A stretch of 33,494 nt of DNA. Source: an uncultured Chloroflexota bacterium. Its GTDB lineage: Bacteria; Chloroflexota; Anaerolineae; Anaerolineales; Villigracilaceae. Numbering within the stretch: position 1 is the stretch's first letter; each line of letters begins with the position of its first letter. The position numbers and the translations under genes are program-made. The stretch is taken from NCBI GenBank assembly GCA_903914955.1, contig CAIWRB010000019.1, positions 1 through 33,494 of the forward strand, in the 5' to 3' direction. Shown here piece after piece: positions 1 to 7,595 of this stretch. The notes beneath the pieces are model-generated. The model was not told the origin of the DNA, ran no database searches, and saw only the letters and a list, made by a program, of their open reading frames with translations.

Positions 1-1
1 G

Positions 2-90
2 CGGGGAGGGCGGGATTCGAACCCGCGACCGGTTTTAAAGCCGGCACTCACTTAGCAGGCGAGCCCATTCAGCCACTCTGGCACCTCCCC
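2..90 (-). tRNA. tRNA-Ser (anticodon GCT)
   Basis: The reverse complement folds as a class II tRNA. The acceptor arm GGGGAGG pairs with CCTCCCC, the anticodon stem CTCGC/GTGAG encloses the loop CTGCTAA with anticodon GCT, a long variable arm CCGG/CCGG follows, and the T loop is TTCGAAT. The discriminator base is G, as is usual for serine tRNAs. It reads AGC/AGT codons. Base 1 is compatible with the first C of an encoded CCA, but the window ends there. It is the second of two serine tRNAs on this strand. Confidence 0.95.
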
Positions 91-170
91 TTTTTTTGTA
101 GTAGCGACTTTTATCATTCGGCTGGTCGCACATGGACAGTTGCTAAAGCTGTCACTACGGGTAATTAGCC

Positions 171-258
171 TGGCGGAGGGGGTGGGATTCGAACCCACGT
201 TGGTGTGACCCAAACATGTTTTCAAGACATGCGCCTTCAGCCGCTCGGCCACCCCTCC
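171..258 (-). tRNA. tRNA-Ser (anticodon TGA)
   Basis: The reverse complement is a class II tRNA. The acceptor GGAGGGG pairs with CCCCTCC, the anticodon stem CATGT/ACATG holds the loop CTTGAAA with anticodon TGA, a long variable arm follows, and the T arm is GTGGG/CCCAC. The discriminator is G and the 3' CCA is encoded at 171-173. It reads TCN codons, mainly TCA. It lies about 80 bp upstream of tRNA-Ser(GCT) and is probably co-transcribed with it. Confidence 0.96.
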
Positions 259-269
259 AGGCGAAAGCG

Positions 270-275
270 ATTTTA
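270..275 (-). promoter_or_regulatory. Extended -10 box for the tRNA-Ser genes
   Basis: On the minus strand the hexamer TAAAAT is preceded by TGG, giving the extended -10 form TGnTAAAAT, and lies 11 bases upstream of the mature 5' end of tRNA-Ser(TGA). No good -35 box is visible, which fits an extended -10 promoter. Confidence 0.5.
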
Positions 276-360
276 CCACAGGCCTCCTCCAATTGACGGC
301 CATATTGAATTTTTTCAGCCCCCATGCCTGCTTTTGTAAGTAAATTGAGATTGGGTCAGA

Positions 361-1620
361 TCAACCCGCGATCTTTTGCAGAGCTTTACCAAGTCTTGCC
401 ACTTCTTCGAGCGTGTTGTAATGCGCTGCGCCAACGCGCAGCATGCCGCCGTTATCTTCGAGGCCTAAACGTTCAGTTATATTGATGGCGTAATAATTTC
501 CATCCCAGACATAGATTCCTTCCTGGGCTAATTTTTCAGCAATAACCCGCGGATTCATATCCTTTAATCGGAAGGAGAATGTTGCCACGCGATCTTCGAG
601 GCGACGGACATCGGTTAGGCCGTATATTCGTAATCCGGGAACAGCTTCCAGCGTGGAAAGAAGCGCGCGTCCAAGTTCAAATTCGTAGGCGCGGATGGCG
701 GTCATTCCTTTTTTCAGTTCCAGTCTGCGTCCTTGATAGCCCTTTTCTTTTAATCCCTCAATGTAGCTTTCGCCAAACTCCTTGCCGATCCATTCAAAAT
801 ATTCGATGGCTCCAAGCACGCCGGCGATGCCTTCGTGATTTTGTGTGCCGGTCTCGAATTTTCCCGGCAGGCTGTTCGTTGCGGGTCGGACTTTGTATGC
901 AAATAAATTTTCAAGCAGAACATGTTTGCCGTATAAAATTCCCGCGTGCGTGCCAAAAAATTTATAGGCGGATGAGATCAGAAAATCGCAATCCAATTTT
1001 TGCACATCGATCGGGCCGTGCGGTGCGTATTGAACTGCGTCAACATAAACCAGTGTGCCGGCAGCGTGCGCCATCTTGATGATCTTTTCAATCGGGTTGA
1101 TGGTGCCAAGTGAATTGGATGCGTAGCCTACAGCCAGCAGACGCGGCTTTCTGTCCAAAGCCTTTTGCAAGTCATCCAGTTTCAATGTGCCATCTTCCAC
1201 GTCAAAATCCACCCAGTTGACTTTGACGCCCCGATCCTGCGCGGCCAGTACCCAAGGAGTTACGTTGGCATCGTGGTCGAGGCGGGTCACTACGATCTCA
1301 TCGCCTTCATTCCAATCTCTTGAAATTGAACGACTGATATGAAGCGTGAGCGTGGTCATGTTGTTGCCGAAGACGATCTCTTCAGATGATGGTGCGTTGT
1401 AGAAATCTGCCATGGCGCGACGGGATTCATCCAGGACCAAGTCAGATGCGATGCTGGTAGCGAATGCGCCTCCATGATTTGCATTACATTCGATCAGATA
1501 TTTATTGATGCGGTCAAGCGATTGTTTTGCAATTTGTGTTCCGCCGGGATTATCAAAAAAAACATCAGGACGATTCAAGGAAGGGAATTGCTTGCGGATC
1601 AGGCTAAGGTCGAGGGACAT
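361..1620 (-). CDS. Class V aminotransferase, cysteine-desulfurase-like (VC1184 type)
   Basis: This 419-residue PLP enzyme has the fold-type I layout of cysteine desulfurases. An N-terminal block FFDNPGGTQI followed by NANHGGAFATS is typical of the VC1184 subfamily. The cofactor-stacking His is at 116 in LDHDAN, an Asp is at 194 in DAVQ, and the Schiff-base Lys is at 220 in SAYKFFGTH. The family is related to SufS/NifS, but its substrate is not established, and no scaffold or SUF genes are nearby. The ATG start is supported by AAGGAG seven bases upstream and by a TTGTGT-17-TACAAT promoter. A C-terminal small domain is intact and nothing looks truncated. True cysteine desulfurase activity is uncertain; a related lyase or transaminase is possible. 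Confidence 0.9.
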   Translation of the reverse strand: MSLDLSLIRKQFPSLNRPDVFFDNPGGTQIAKQSLDRINKYLIECNANHGGAFATSIASDLVLDESRRAMADFYNAPSSEEIVFGNNMTTLTLHISRSISRDWNEGDEIVVTRLDHDANVTPWVLAAQDRGVKVNWVDFDVEDGTLKLDDLQKALDRKPRLLAVGYASNSLGTINPIEKIIKMAHAAGTLVYVDAVQYAPHGPIDVQKLDCDFLISSAYKFFGTHAGILYGKHVLLENLFAYKVRPATNSLPGKFETGTQNHEGIAGVLGAIEYFEWIGKEFGESYIEGLKEKGYQGRRLELKKGMTAIRAYEFELGRALLSTLEAVPGLRIYGLTDVRRLEDRVATFSFRLKDMNPRVIAEKLAQEGIYVWDGNYYAINITERLGLEDNGGMLRVGAAHYNTLEEVARLGKALQKIAG

Positions 1621-1653
1621 GAAAAACTCCTTTGTTGAAATTCATACCAAGAG

Positions 1654-1682
1654 ATTGTATACTAAAATTGTACCCTACACAA
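1654..1682 (-). promoter_or_regulatory. Promoter of the class V aminotransferase gene
   Basis: On the minus strand TTGTGT (1677-1682) and TACAAT (1654-1659) are separated by 17 bp. The predicted transcription start is about 25 bases upstream of the ATG, leaving room for the Shine-Dalgarno AAGGAG. Confidence 0.6.
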
Positions 1683-1699
1683 AAGGAAACAATTTGTTT

Positions 1700-1725
1700 A
1701 GCAGGATATTGCAGACATTCCTGCT
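1700..1725 (-). terminator. Hairpin after mobA, possible weak terminator
   Basis: AGCAGGA and TCCTGCT form a perfect 7-bp stem around a 12-base loop, just downstream of the mobA stop codon. The following minus-strand sequence is A-rich rather than a run of T, so it may only be an RNA-stabilising hairpin. Confidence 0.35.
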
Positions 1726-1730
1726 GTTGT

Positions 1731-2327
1731 TTATTGTTCGTTAGCGCGGCGTTCCGCTTCTAAAAATTCCTCGGGCGTATTTAGATTCCAAAAACATAAA
1801 CCTGACGGGTTCAATGATTTAATTTCATCAGGATTCAAAGTCCGTACTTTAACTTTTTGAAACCATGAGACGACCTTCCATTGATCCGCGGCGATTGCTG
1901 ATTCGATCGCAGGCAGACAACTTTCGCGGCGATATAATGCGTGGAATGGTTCATAGCCTTCGTCAGTTTTTGCGATGACGACATCCAAATCTTCCTCGAG
2001 TATTAGGCTGTGCGCACCTTCGAAGAATTTTGTGCTGGCGAAGGGCATGTCGCAAGCCACCACCGCCACCAGCGGAGAATTGGCAGACGCGATGGCAGTA
2101 TAGAGTCCGCCCAAAGCGCCACGCCCCGGCTTTAGGTCAGCTGCGAGGTGGAGATTAAGGAAAGCATATTCGGCGGGACGATTCGTCGTTACAATGATCT
2201 CATCTGCAATTGGAGTCAACCGTTCGATCACACGTTGAATGAGCGGCCTGCCAAGAAAAAGTTTTAAGGCTTTATCCTCGCCCATGCGTGAGGATGCGCC
2301 GCCCGCTTGAATGACTACAGTTATCAT
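1731..2327 (-). CDS. mobA: Molybdenum cofactor guanylyltransferase (MobA-like)
   Basis: The 198-residue product starts with a nucleotidyltransferase signature (VIQAGGASSRMGEDKAL, residues 5-21) in which Gly-Gly and Lys bind the GTP phosphates. It continues with LIQRVIERL, the GRGALGGLYTA block and VACDMPF, the metal-binding Asp motif. MobA transfers GMP from GTP to molybdopterin to make the guanine dinucleotide cofactor. The start was placed at 2327 because family members begin a few residues before the signature; an upstream in-frame extension of 28 residues would run into the divergent gene. No Shine-Dalgarno precedes it, but TATAAT sits at -12 to -7, as expected for a leaderless mRNA. No other molybdopterin biosynthesis genes are adjacent, so the molybdoenzyme served is unknown. 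Confidence 0.88.
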   Translation of the reverse strand: MITVVIQAGGASSRMGEDKALKLFLGRPLIQRVIERLTPIADEIIVTTNRPAEYAFLNLHLAADLKPGRGALGGLYTAIASANSPLVAVVACDMPFASTKFFEGAHSLILEEDLDVVIAKTDEGYEPFHALYRRESCLPAIESAIAADQWKVVSWFQKVKVRTLNPDEIKSLNPSGLCFWNLNTPEEFLEAERRANEQ

Positions 2328-2340
2328 GGATATATTATAG
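2328..2340. promoter_or_regulatory. 13-bp divergent intergenic region with -10 box
   Basis: Only 13 bp separate the start codons of mobA (minus) and amrS (plus). On the minus strand TATAAT (2334-2339) is placed exactly for transcription to begin at or next to the mobA ATG. On the plus strand only poorer hexamers are present (TATATT at 2331-2336). Any -35 elements would lie inside the opposite gene. Confidence 0.55.
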
Positions 2341-3450
2341 ATGAGTTCACTGGCAAATGTATTGGATGATCTGACCGTTGAGGGAGAGCTGTATGAATCT
2401 CTTTCAGACAAAGAGGTGCGTTGCTATGCGTGCGGACATCGCTGCCTGATACGTGAAGGCAGGCGCGGAATATGTCAGGTGCGATTCAATTCGGATGGAA
2501 AGTTACGCGTGCCCTGGGGATATGTGGCCGCTTTGCAAAGCGACCCAATTGAGAAGAAACCTTTTTCACATGTGCTGCCCGGCTCGAACGCGTTGACGTT
2601 TGGAATGTTGAACTGCGATTATCACTGCCCTTATTGCCAAAATTTTATAACTTCGCAGGCATTGCGTGACCCGTCTTCTGATATTGCGGGGCAGTTTGTT
2701 AGAAAGATAACGCCTGTTCAAATAGTGGAATATGCAAAAAGAACAAATGCAAAAGTGGTTGTCTCTTCATACAACGAGCCGCTAATTACAAGTGAATGGG
2801 CTGTTGAGATATTCAAACAGGCAAAGTCAAATGGATTGATGTGTGCTTATGTATCCAATGGAAATAATACTCAAGAAGTGATGGAGTATATACGCCCGTA
2901 TATTGATGCATATAAGATCGACCTGAAATGTATGAGCGAAAAAAACTATCGCACTCTCGGCGGGACATTGCAAAACACGTTGGATGGGATCAAACGTGCA
3001 CGCGATCTTGGGTTATGGGTGGAAGTGGTTACTCTGGTGATCCCTGGTTTCAATGATTCAAACGAAGAGTTATGGGATGCAGCGCGTTTTCTCGCAAATT
3101 TATCTTTGGATATTCCCTGGCATGTGACGGCTTTTCATAAGGATTATAAAATGACCGCGCCTGAAAATACAGACTCTAAAACATTGATCCGCGCGGCTGA
3201 GATCGGGCGTGAAGCGGGCTTGAGATATGTATACGCGGGGAATTTACCGGGCAATGTCGGAGAGTATGAAACTACCCATTGTCCACAGTGCAACAGTCAG
3301 CTTGTGAAGCGAAGCGGGTATATCATCCTGCAATATGAAATAACAGGTGAGGGGGATTGTCCAAACTGCGGTGAAAAGATCGCGGGGCTGTGGCATCCGC
3401 AAGTCGCACAGGTTTTGTTGAATCAGACGGGGCGGCCTGTGTCTTTGTAA
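2341..3450 (+). CDS. amrS: AmmeMemoRadiSam-type radical SAM enzyme
   Basis: The 369-residue protein has an N-terminal cysteine region (CYACGHRCLI and GICQVR, residues 28-46) followed by the radical SAM cluster motif CDYHCPYC (CxxxCxxC, about residues 92-99). It resembles the pyruvate-formate-lyase-activase-like member of the AmmeMemoRadiSam set, which is usually found with AMMECR1 and Memo family proteins; its reaction is not known. Neither partner is encoded in this window. The C-terminus adds a zinc-ribbon-like pair, CPQC and CPNC, near residues 315-345. It is divergent from mobA with 13 bp between start codons and has no clear Shine-Dalgarno. No in-frame ATG follows closely, so the start at 2341 is kept with some doubt. 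Confidence 0.88.
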   Translation: MSSLANVLDDLTVEGELYESLSDKEVRCYACGHRCLIREGRRGICQVRFNSDGKLRVPWGYVAALQSDPIEKKPFSHVLPGSNALTFGMLNCDYHCPYCQNFITSQALRDPSSDIAGQFVRKITPVQIVEYAKRTNAKVVVSSYNEPLITSEWAVEIFKQAKSNGLMCAYVSNGNNTQEVMEYIRPYIDAYKIDLKCMSEKNYRTLGGTLQNTLDGIKRARDLGLWVEVVTLVIPGFNDSNEELWDAARFLANLSLDIPWHVTAFHKDYKMTAPENTDSKTLIRAAEIGREAGLRYVYAGNLPGNVGEYETTHCPQCNSQLVKRSGYIILQYEITGEGDCPNCGEKIAGLWHPQVAQVLLNQTGRPVSL

Positions 3451-3460
3451 CAGAAGCAAA

Positions 3461-3495
3461 TTGACAATTTCATCCTTTCCCTTTTGTTGTATAAT
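3461..3495 (+). promoter_or_regulatory. Promoter candidate of the ABC importer operon
   Basis: TATAAT at 3490-3495 is a consensus -10 box. TTGACA at 3461-3466 matches a consensus -35 but is 23 bp away, longer than the usual 17, so the functional -35 may be the weaker TTTCAT at 3468 or an activator may be needed. The predicted leader is about 75 bases. Confidence 0.5.
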
Positions 3496-3575
3496 CTGGG
3501 CTTGTCGGGAGTACATGAGGAGCGTTATCTATCCTCTATTCTCCATAATCCACTATTTCTCTAAGGAGGAGAAAC

Positions 3576-5345
3576 GTGAAAAAAAACCTATCTGTTCTAC
3601 TTTCGCTGGTAGTACTTGCGAGTATTTTGCTCGCAGCTTGCGGTGGTACTAAAGCCACCGAAGCCCCCGCTGTCGCTACTGAAGCACCCGCAGCCACCGA
3701 AGCCCCCGCTGTCGCTACTGAAGCACCAGCAGCTGTATTCAAGACCGCGACCGGTGCCTGGTCTCAGGAACCTGATAATATCATTCCGTATTTCACCCAG
3801 ATGTCTTATGCGATCTGGATTGCTCAATTAACAATGGTCGGTTTGGGCGAATGGGATGACCAGGGTAACTTTGTGACCGAATTGGGCGCTGAAGTTCCTT
3901 CTGCCGATAATGGCGGAGTCTCTGCTGATGGTTTGACCATCACCTGGAAACTTAAGCCCGGCCTCAAGTGGTCCGATGGCGAGCCCCTCACTTCTGCTGA
4001 TGTGAAGTTCACCTGGGAAGCTGTTGTCAATCCTGCCAATGCACCGCTCAGCCGCGTTGGTTACGAAAAGATTGTCAGCATTGATACTCCGGATGACACC
4101 ACTGCCGTAATCAAGTTCAGTGAACTTTATCCCCCGTGGCAGACCCTCTTCACCCAGGGCCCGAACAATTCCGGCTCCCTTCTTCCCAAGCACATTCTTG
4201 ACGGCAAGACCGCTCTCGAGAGCGATCCCTTCATTCATCAGCCGACAGTTGCTTCCGGTCCTTTCGTTATTTCCGAATGGGTCGCTGGCGATCACATGAC
4301 CCTCGTCCGCAACGACAACTTCTACGGAAGCCGCCCAAACTTGGATCAGGTCAACATCAAGTTCGTACCGACTCCTGAAACTGCTCTCGCCGCCCTGCAA
4401 ACTGGTGACATTGACTGGTATCCGGATTTCTCCGAATCTGACATTACAACCGTTGGCGCACTCGAACCCGCCATTCACCTCAAGGTGGTTCCTGGTGCTG
4501 ATTTCGAACACTACTTCTTCAATGAGGGCACAACCGCTGGCGTAGATGGCAAGGGTAAAGCTGATGTTAATGGCTTCTGCCCATTCAAGGATGTAAGAGT
4601 CCGCAAGGCCATTACCCTCGGTATTGATCGCCAGGCCTTTGTAGACAGCCTTCTCGCTGGCAAGACTACCATCCCCGCCACCCAGTGGCCGAACTCTTCC
4701 TGGTCAAACAGCAACCTTACCCCGGATGCTTATGATGCTGCTGCCGCTGGTGCTTTGCTCGACGAAGCTGGTTACAAACTTGGCGCTGATGGCATTCGCT
4801 CCGGCCCATGCGATGGCAAGGAAACAAAACTTTCCTTCAACTTCGACACAACCGACAAGCAGATCCGTGTGGATATTGCCCTCGCGGTGCAGTCTGACCT
4901 CGCCAAGATCGGCGTTGAATTCAAACCCAATCACACCCCCGGCGGTACTTTCTTCGCTGGCTACACCGATAGCGGCATTATGCCCACCGGCAAGTATGAT
5001 ATGGCTGGTTACACCACCGGTTTCTATCCCGATCCAATGACCGGCGTGATGGATAGCTATTCCTGTGCCACCGTGCCAAGTGCGGCCAACCCCTCTGGAG
5101 CAAACAACTACCTTATCTGCGATCCTCAATTAGATCCTTTGTTGGCTGCTGTTAATGCCTCCGCAGATCCCGCTGTCCGCAAGACCGCTTTGGATGCAGT
5201 TCAGAAGTACATCTTTGATCAGTATTATGTGATCATGATGTATTCCCGCGCCAACGTATACGGCTACGTGGACCGCTTCGTGCCCGCTGCCTTCGGCTTC
5301 TATAGCAACATGAACTGGAACGCCGAACTCTGGGATGTCAAGTAA
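3576..5345 (+). CDS. ABC transporter substrate-binding lipoprotein, family 5 (peptide type)
   Basis: This 589-residue extracytoplasmic solute receptor begins with a lipoprotein signal peptide ending in LAAC, so Cys22 would be lipidated. A Thr/Glu/Ala/Pro linker made of a duplicated 13-residue unit follows at about residues 27-52. The body matches SBP_bac_5 proteins, including the family signature region with LKWSDGEPLTSADVKFTWE near residues 130-150. Such receptors deliver oligopeptides, dipeptides or sometimes sugars and nickel to Dpp/Opp-type permeases, and the ligand cannot be read here. The start is GTG, supported by AAGGAGG six bases upstream. It is first in an operon with two permeases, and a perfect 30-bp hairpin lies between it and the first permease, which may keep its expression higher. 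Confidence 0.93.
   Translation: MKKNLSVLLSLVVLASILLAACGGTKATEAPAVATEAPAATEAPAVATEAPAAVFKTATGAWSQEPDNIIPYFTQMSYAIWIAQLTMVGLGEWDDQGNFVTELGAEVPSADNGGVSADGLTITWKLKPGLKWSDGEPLTSADVKFTWEAVVNPANAPLSRVGYEKIVSIDTPDDTTAVIKFSELYPPWQTLFTQGPNNSGSLLPKHILDGKTALESDPFIHQPTVASGPFVISEWVAGDHMTLVRNDNFYGSRPNLDQVNIKFVPTPETALAALQTGDIDWYPDFSESDITTVGALEPAIHLKVVPGADFEHYFFNEGTTAGVDGKGKADVNGFCPFKDVRVRKAITLGIDRQAFVDSLLAGKTTIPATQWPNSSWSNSNLTPDAYDAAAAGALLDEAGYKLGADGIRSGPCDGKETKLSFNFDTTDKQIRVDIALAVQSDLAKIGVEFKPNHTPGGTFFAGYTDSGIMPTGKYDMAGYTTGFYPDPMTGVMDSYSCATVPSAANPSGANNYLICDPQLDPLLAAVNASADPAVRKTALDAVQKYIFDQYYVIMMYSRANVYGYVDRFVPAAFGFYSNMNWNAELWDVK
3654..3731 (+). repeat. 39-bp tandem duplication in the binding-protein linker
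   Basis: Units 3654-3692 and 3693-3731 differ at a single base. Each encodes 13 residues, ATEAPAVATEAPA, so the repeat keeps the frame and lengthens the flexible linker between the lipid anchor and the binding domain. Each unit itself contains a shorter TEAPA repetition. Confidence 0.95.
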
Positions 5346-5366
5346 GTCGTAAGTCTCGATTAAAAA

Positions 5367-5396
5367 ATGAGAGGCAGGAAATTTCCTGCCTCTCAT
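5367..5396 (+). other. Perfect 30-bp intercistronic palindrome
   Basis: ATGAGAGGCAGGAAA is followed immediately by its exact reverse complement, between the binding-protein stop and the permease Shine-Dalgarno. On the plus strand no T run follows, so it is unlikely to be a full terminator there. On the minus strand it is followed by TTTTTT. The likely role is mRNA 3'-end stabilisation or partial attenuation, giving more receptor than permease. Confidence 0.75.
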
Positions 5397-5432
5397 ACTA
5401 TAACCTGACCAGCTTTATCTAGGAGGCCGCTT

Positions 5433-6392
5433 ATGTGGGCTTATATTGCGAGAAGATCCATTCAAGCGCTTTTTACGCTTTTGATCATCACAGTATTATG
5501 TTTTATTCTCACGCGTCTTTCCGCTGATCCGCTTGCACAATATGCCACCAATCCAAACATGTCTGCGGCAGATAAGGAAGCGCTTCGTGAACGCTTGGGA
5601 TTAAATCAGCCCATGCCAGTGCAATATTTGAAATGGCTGGGGTTGGCAGTTCATGGGGATTTGGGTAATTCTTTTTTTTCAAAGCAACCTGTATCATTAA
5701 TGATCTCCCAACGTTTACCTAATACTTTAAAATTGATGTTAACGTATGAAGTTGTTACGATCGTCATATCCCTGCTGCTGGGCATTATCTCAGCCGTCAG
5801 ACAATATTCTATTCTTGATAATGTAATAACAACTTTCTCATTTATTGGCTTTTCGATGCCGATCTTTTTTATCGCGCTGGGCGCGATGCTCATTTTTGCG
5901 GTTAAATTTAAAGAGTGGGGATTCCCCTATTTACCTACCGGGGCGGATATATGGGATCAGAAGGATCCCACACAATATATTAAACATATGATTCTGCCTG
6001 TATCATGCCTCGTTATCATTGGAACAGCAGGATATGCACGATTCGTTCGTACCAGTATTCTCGAAGTTCTTGGGCAGGATTATATTCGTACAGCTCGCGC
6101 CAAGGGTCTTAGCAATCGGGTGGTGCTTTATAAACACGCCTTGCGAAATGCGGCGCTTCCGCTCGTTACTATCATTGGTTTGGATATTCCGGGTTTGCTT
6201 GGCGGTGCTTTGGTCACCGAATCAGTTTATGCATGGCCGGGTATGGGACGCCTCTTCTGGGAGTACGCACAGCGCGGTGATTTTCCCGTAGTGCTTGGAA
6301 TATTATTGATCATATCAAGCGCTGTTGTGATTTTCACGATCATCACCGATGTGGTGTACACATTTGTTGATCCACGTATCCGTTTAAACTAA
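5433..6392 (+). CDS. ABC transporter permease, DppB type
   Basis: The 319-residue integral membrane protein has an N-terminal transmembrane helix, a long external loop containing LGLNQPMPVQYLKWL, and five further hydrophobic segments. The cytoplasmic EAA-type loop, YIRTARAKGLSNRVVLYKHALRNAALP (about residues 215-241, quoted in part: ARAKGLSNRVVLYKHALRN), contacts the ATPase. The C-terminal ESVYAWPGMGRLFW stretch is typical of DppB/OppB. The start has AGGAGG six bases upstream. It forms the translocation pore with the next gene product, and no ATPase subunit is encoded in the cluster. Confidence 0.93.
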   Translation: MWAYIARRSIQALFTLLIITVLCFILTRLSADPLAQYATNPNMSAADKEALRERLGLNQPMPVQYLKWLGLAVHGDLGNSFFSKQPVSLMISQRLPNTLKLMLTYEVVTIVISLLLGIISAVRQYSILDNVITTFSFIGFSMPIFFIALGAMLIFAVKFKEWGFPYLPTGADIWDQKDPTQYIKHMILPVSCLVIIGTAGYARFVRTSILEVLGQDYIRTARAKGLSNRVVLYKHALRNAALPLVTIIGLDIPGLLGGALVTESVYAWPGMGRLFWEYAQRGDFPVVLGILLIISSAVVIFTIITDVVYTFVDPRIRLN

Positions 6393-6407
6393 TTTCTGGA
6401 GTTTGAT

Positions 6408-7352
6408 ATGTCCTCTTCTGATATTGCCATTCTCAAATCTGAACCTATCGCTCCTCCTCTTACGCCTCAGCAGTTGATCTTGCGGCGTTTCCGCAAACAT
6501 CATTTGGCGATCTGGGGAATGGTTGGATTCGGATTGCTGTTGATCTTTATCGTTGTTGGCTCCATTCTAGTTACTGACAAAAAAGCCAATGAAGTAGATC
6601 TTAAGTCGCGCTTAAGTCCACCAAATCAATTGCATTGGATGGGGACAGACAGCACCGGCCGTGATATTTTCGCCCGCATGATCCACGGTGGACAAATATC
6701 CTTGATGGTTGGTTTCCTTTCTGTTTTATTTTCGGTCAGTGTGGGCGCAGTGGTCGGTGGCGTTGCTGCCTACTATGGCGGCTGGGTGGACACCGTATTG
6801 ATGCGCTTCACAGAAGCAATGCTTTCCATCCCCTCTTTATTTTTATTGATCGTGCTGGGAAAATATCTTGGCAGGGATGTACAAACCATCATAGTATTCG
6901 GGCAAAGTTATAGTGGAAGTGTTGGTATCGTGATCGTGGTGATTGGCGCCACTTCATGGATGTACCTGGCCCGTATCGTACGCGCCAACGTGCTATCCCT
7001 GCGTGAAATGGATTACATTTCTGCATCAAAGTCATTGGGCGCGACTGACATGCGGATTTTCTTCCGTCACCTCATGCCGAATACTATGGGCGCGATTATC
7101 GTTTCATCCACACTGGGGTTGGCAGGCGCGATCCTGAATGAGGCGTATGTCTCTTTTCTGGGATTGGGCGTACAACCCCCCACCGCTTCATGGGGAAATA
7201 TGCTCACCAGCGCGCAATCTTTCATTCAGCGTGGAGCATGGTGGATGTGGGTTTTCCCAAGTGTTTTCATCATTATAACGATCTTATGTATCAACTTGAT
7301 CGGTGACGGTTTGCGCGATGCTTTCGATCCGCGCAGTAATCGTAATATCTAA
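6408..7352 (+). CDS. ABC transporter permease, DppC type
   Basis: This 314-residue partner permease has the OppC_N-like first helix at about residues 35-57, then WMGTDSTGRDIFARMIHG, a hallmark of DppC/OppC. The EAA loop includes DYISASKSLGATDMRIFFRH, followed by NEAYVSFLGLGVQPPTASWG near the end. It starts 15 bp after the DppB-like gene with TGGAG as the ribosome site. The operon ends after it at a strong hairpin terminator, so the DppD/DppF ATPases that energise such importers must be encoded elsewhere or shared with another importer. Confidence 0.93.
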   Translation: MSSSDIAILKSEPIAPPLTPQQLILRRFRKHHLAIWGMVGFGLLLIFIVVGSILVTDKKANEVDLKSRLSPPNQLHWMGTDSTGRDIFARMIHGGQISLMVGFLSVLFSVSVGAVVGGVAAYYGGWVDTVLMRFTEAMLSIPSLFLLIVLGKYLGRDVQTIIVFGQSYSGSVGIVIVVIGATSWMYLARIVRANVLSLREMDYISASKSLGATDMRIFFRHLMPNTMGAIIVSSTLGLAGAILNEAYVSFLGLGVQPPTASWGNMLTSAQSFIQRGAWWMWVFPSVFIIITILCINLIGDGLRDAFDPRSNRNI

Positions 7353-7390
7353 AGAATTCCCGCCAACTGAAAATTAACCCTTAAAAGTAA

Positions 7391-7437
7391 ACACAAAAAG
7401 CGCTCCAGCGATTTTCTCGCTGGAGCGCTTTTTGTGT
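7391..7437. terminator. Strong rho-independent terminator after the ABC operon
   Basis: A perfect 21-bp stem (7391-7411 with 7417-7437) encloses a 5-base TTTTC loop. Its base is A-rich on the left arm and T-rich on the right arm (GCGCTTTTTGTGT), so it can work in both directions. Confidence 0.9.
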
Positions 7438-7452
7438 CAGAGAACCCAGAAG

Positions 7453-7470
7453 TGACGTCAACGTGTTGAC
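7453..7470. promoter_or_regulatory. Overlapping palindromes, operator-like
   Basis: TGACGTCA (7453-7460) overlaps the inverted repeat GTCAAC-GT-GTTGAC (7457-7470). The right arm runs into TTGACC (7466-7471), which could act as a -35 element. The site lies about 125 bp upstream of the M1 peptidase start and looks like a transcription factor site, but no regulator is adjacent. Confidence 0.35.
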
Positions 7471-7524
7471 CCAGGTAAACATCGAAATAAAACTGAGCAA
7501 TGCAAACTCACAATGCAGGTTCTT

Positions 7525-7555
7525 TTGATCCTGTTGATCGACCCAGGTCTACAAT
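7525..7555 (+). promoter_or_regulatory. Promoter candidate of the M1 peptidase gene
   Basis: TTGATC (7525-7530) and TACAAT (7550-7555) are spaced by 19 bp, and transcription would begin about 35 bases before the chosen ATG. This argues that the upstream in-frame ATG at 7500 is not used. Confidence 0.4.
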
Positions 7556-7595
7556 ACTCCAGGATGGTAAACTATCTAAACTAAAAAGAGGCGAA

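Noticed and set aside
52-303. Open frame on the minus strand across both tRNA-Ser genes
   Set aside because: It is a translation of two folded tRNA genes and has no independent support.
2328-2411. Extended mobA start 28 codons upstream
   Set aside because: It overlaps the amrS coding region, and family members start just before the AGGASSRMG motif.
3828-5129. Long minus-strand open frames opposite the substrate-binding protein
   Set aside because: They have no domain sense or ribosome sites and reflect biased codon use in the highly expressed gene.
7500-7595. Upstream ATG for the M1 peptidase
   Set aside because: It lacks a ribosome site, hides the lipoprotein signal, and a promoter candidate lies inside the extension.
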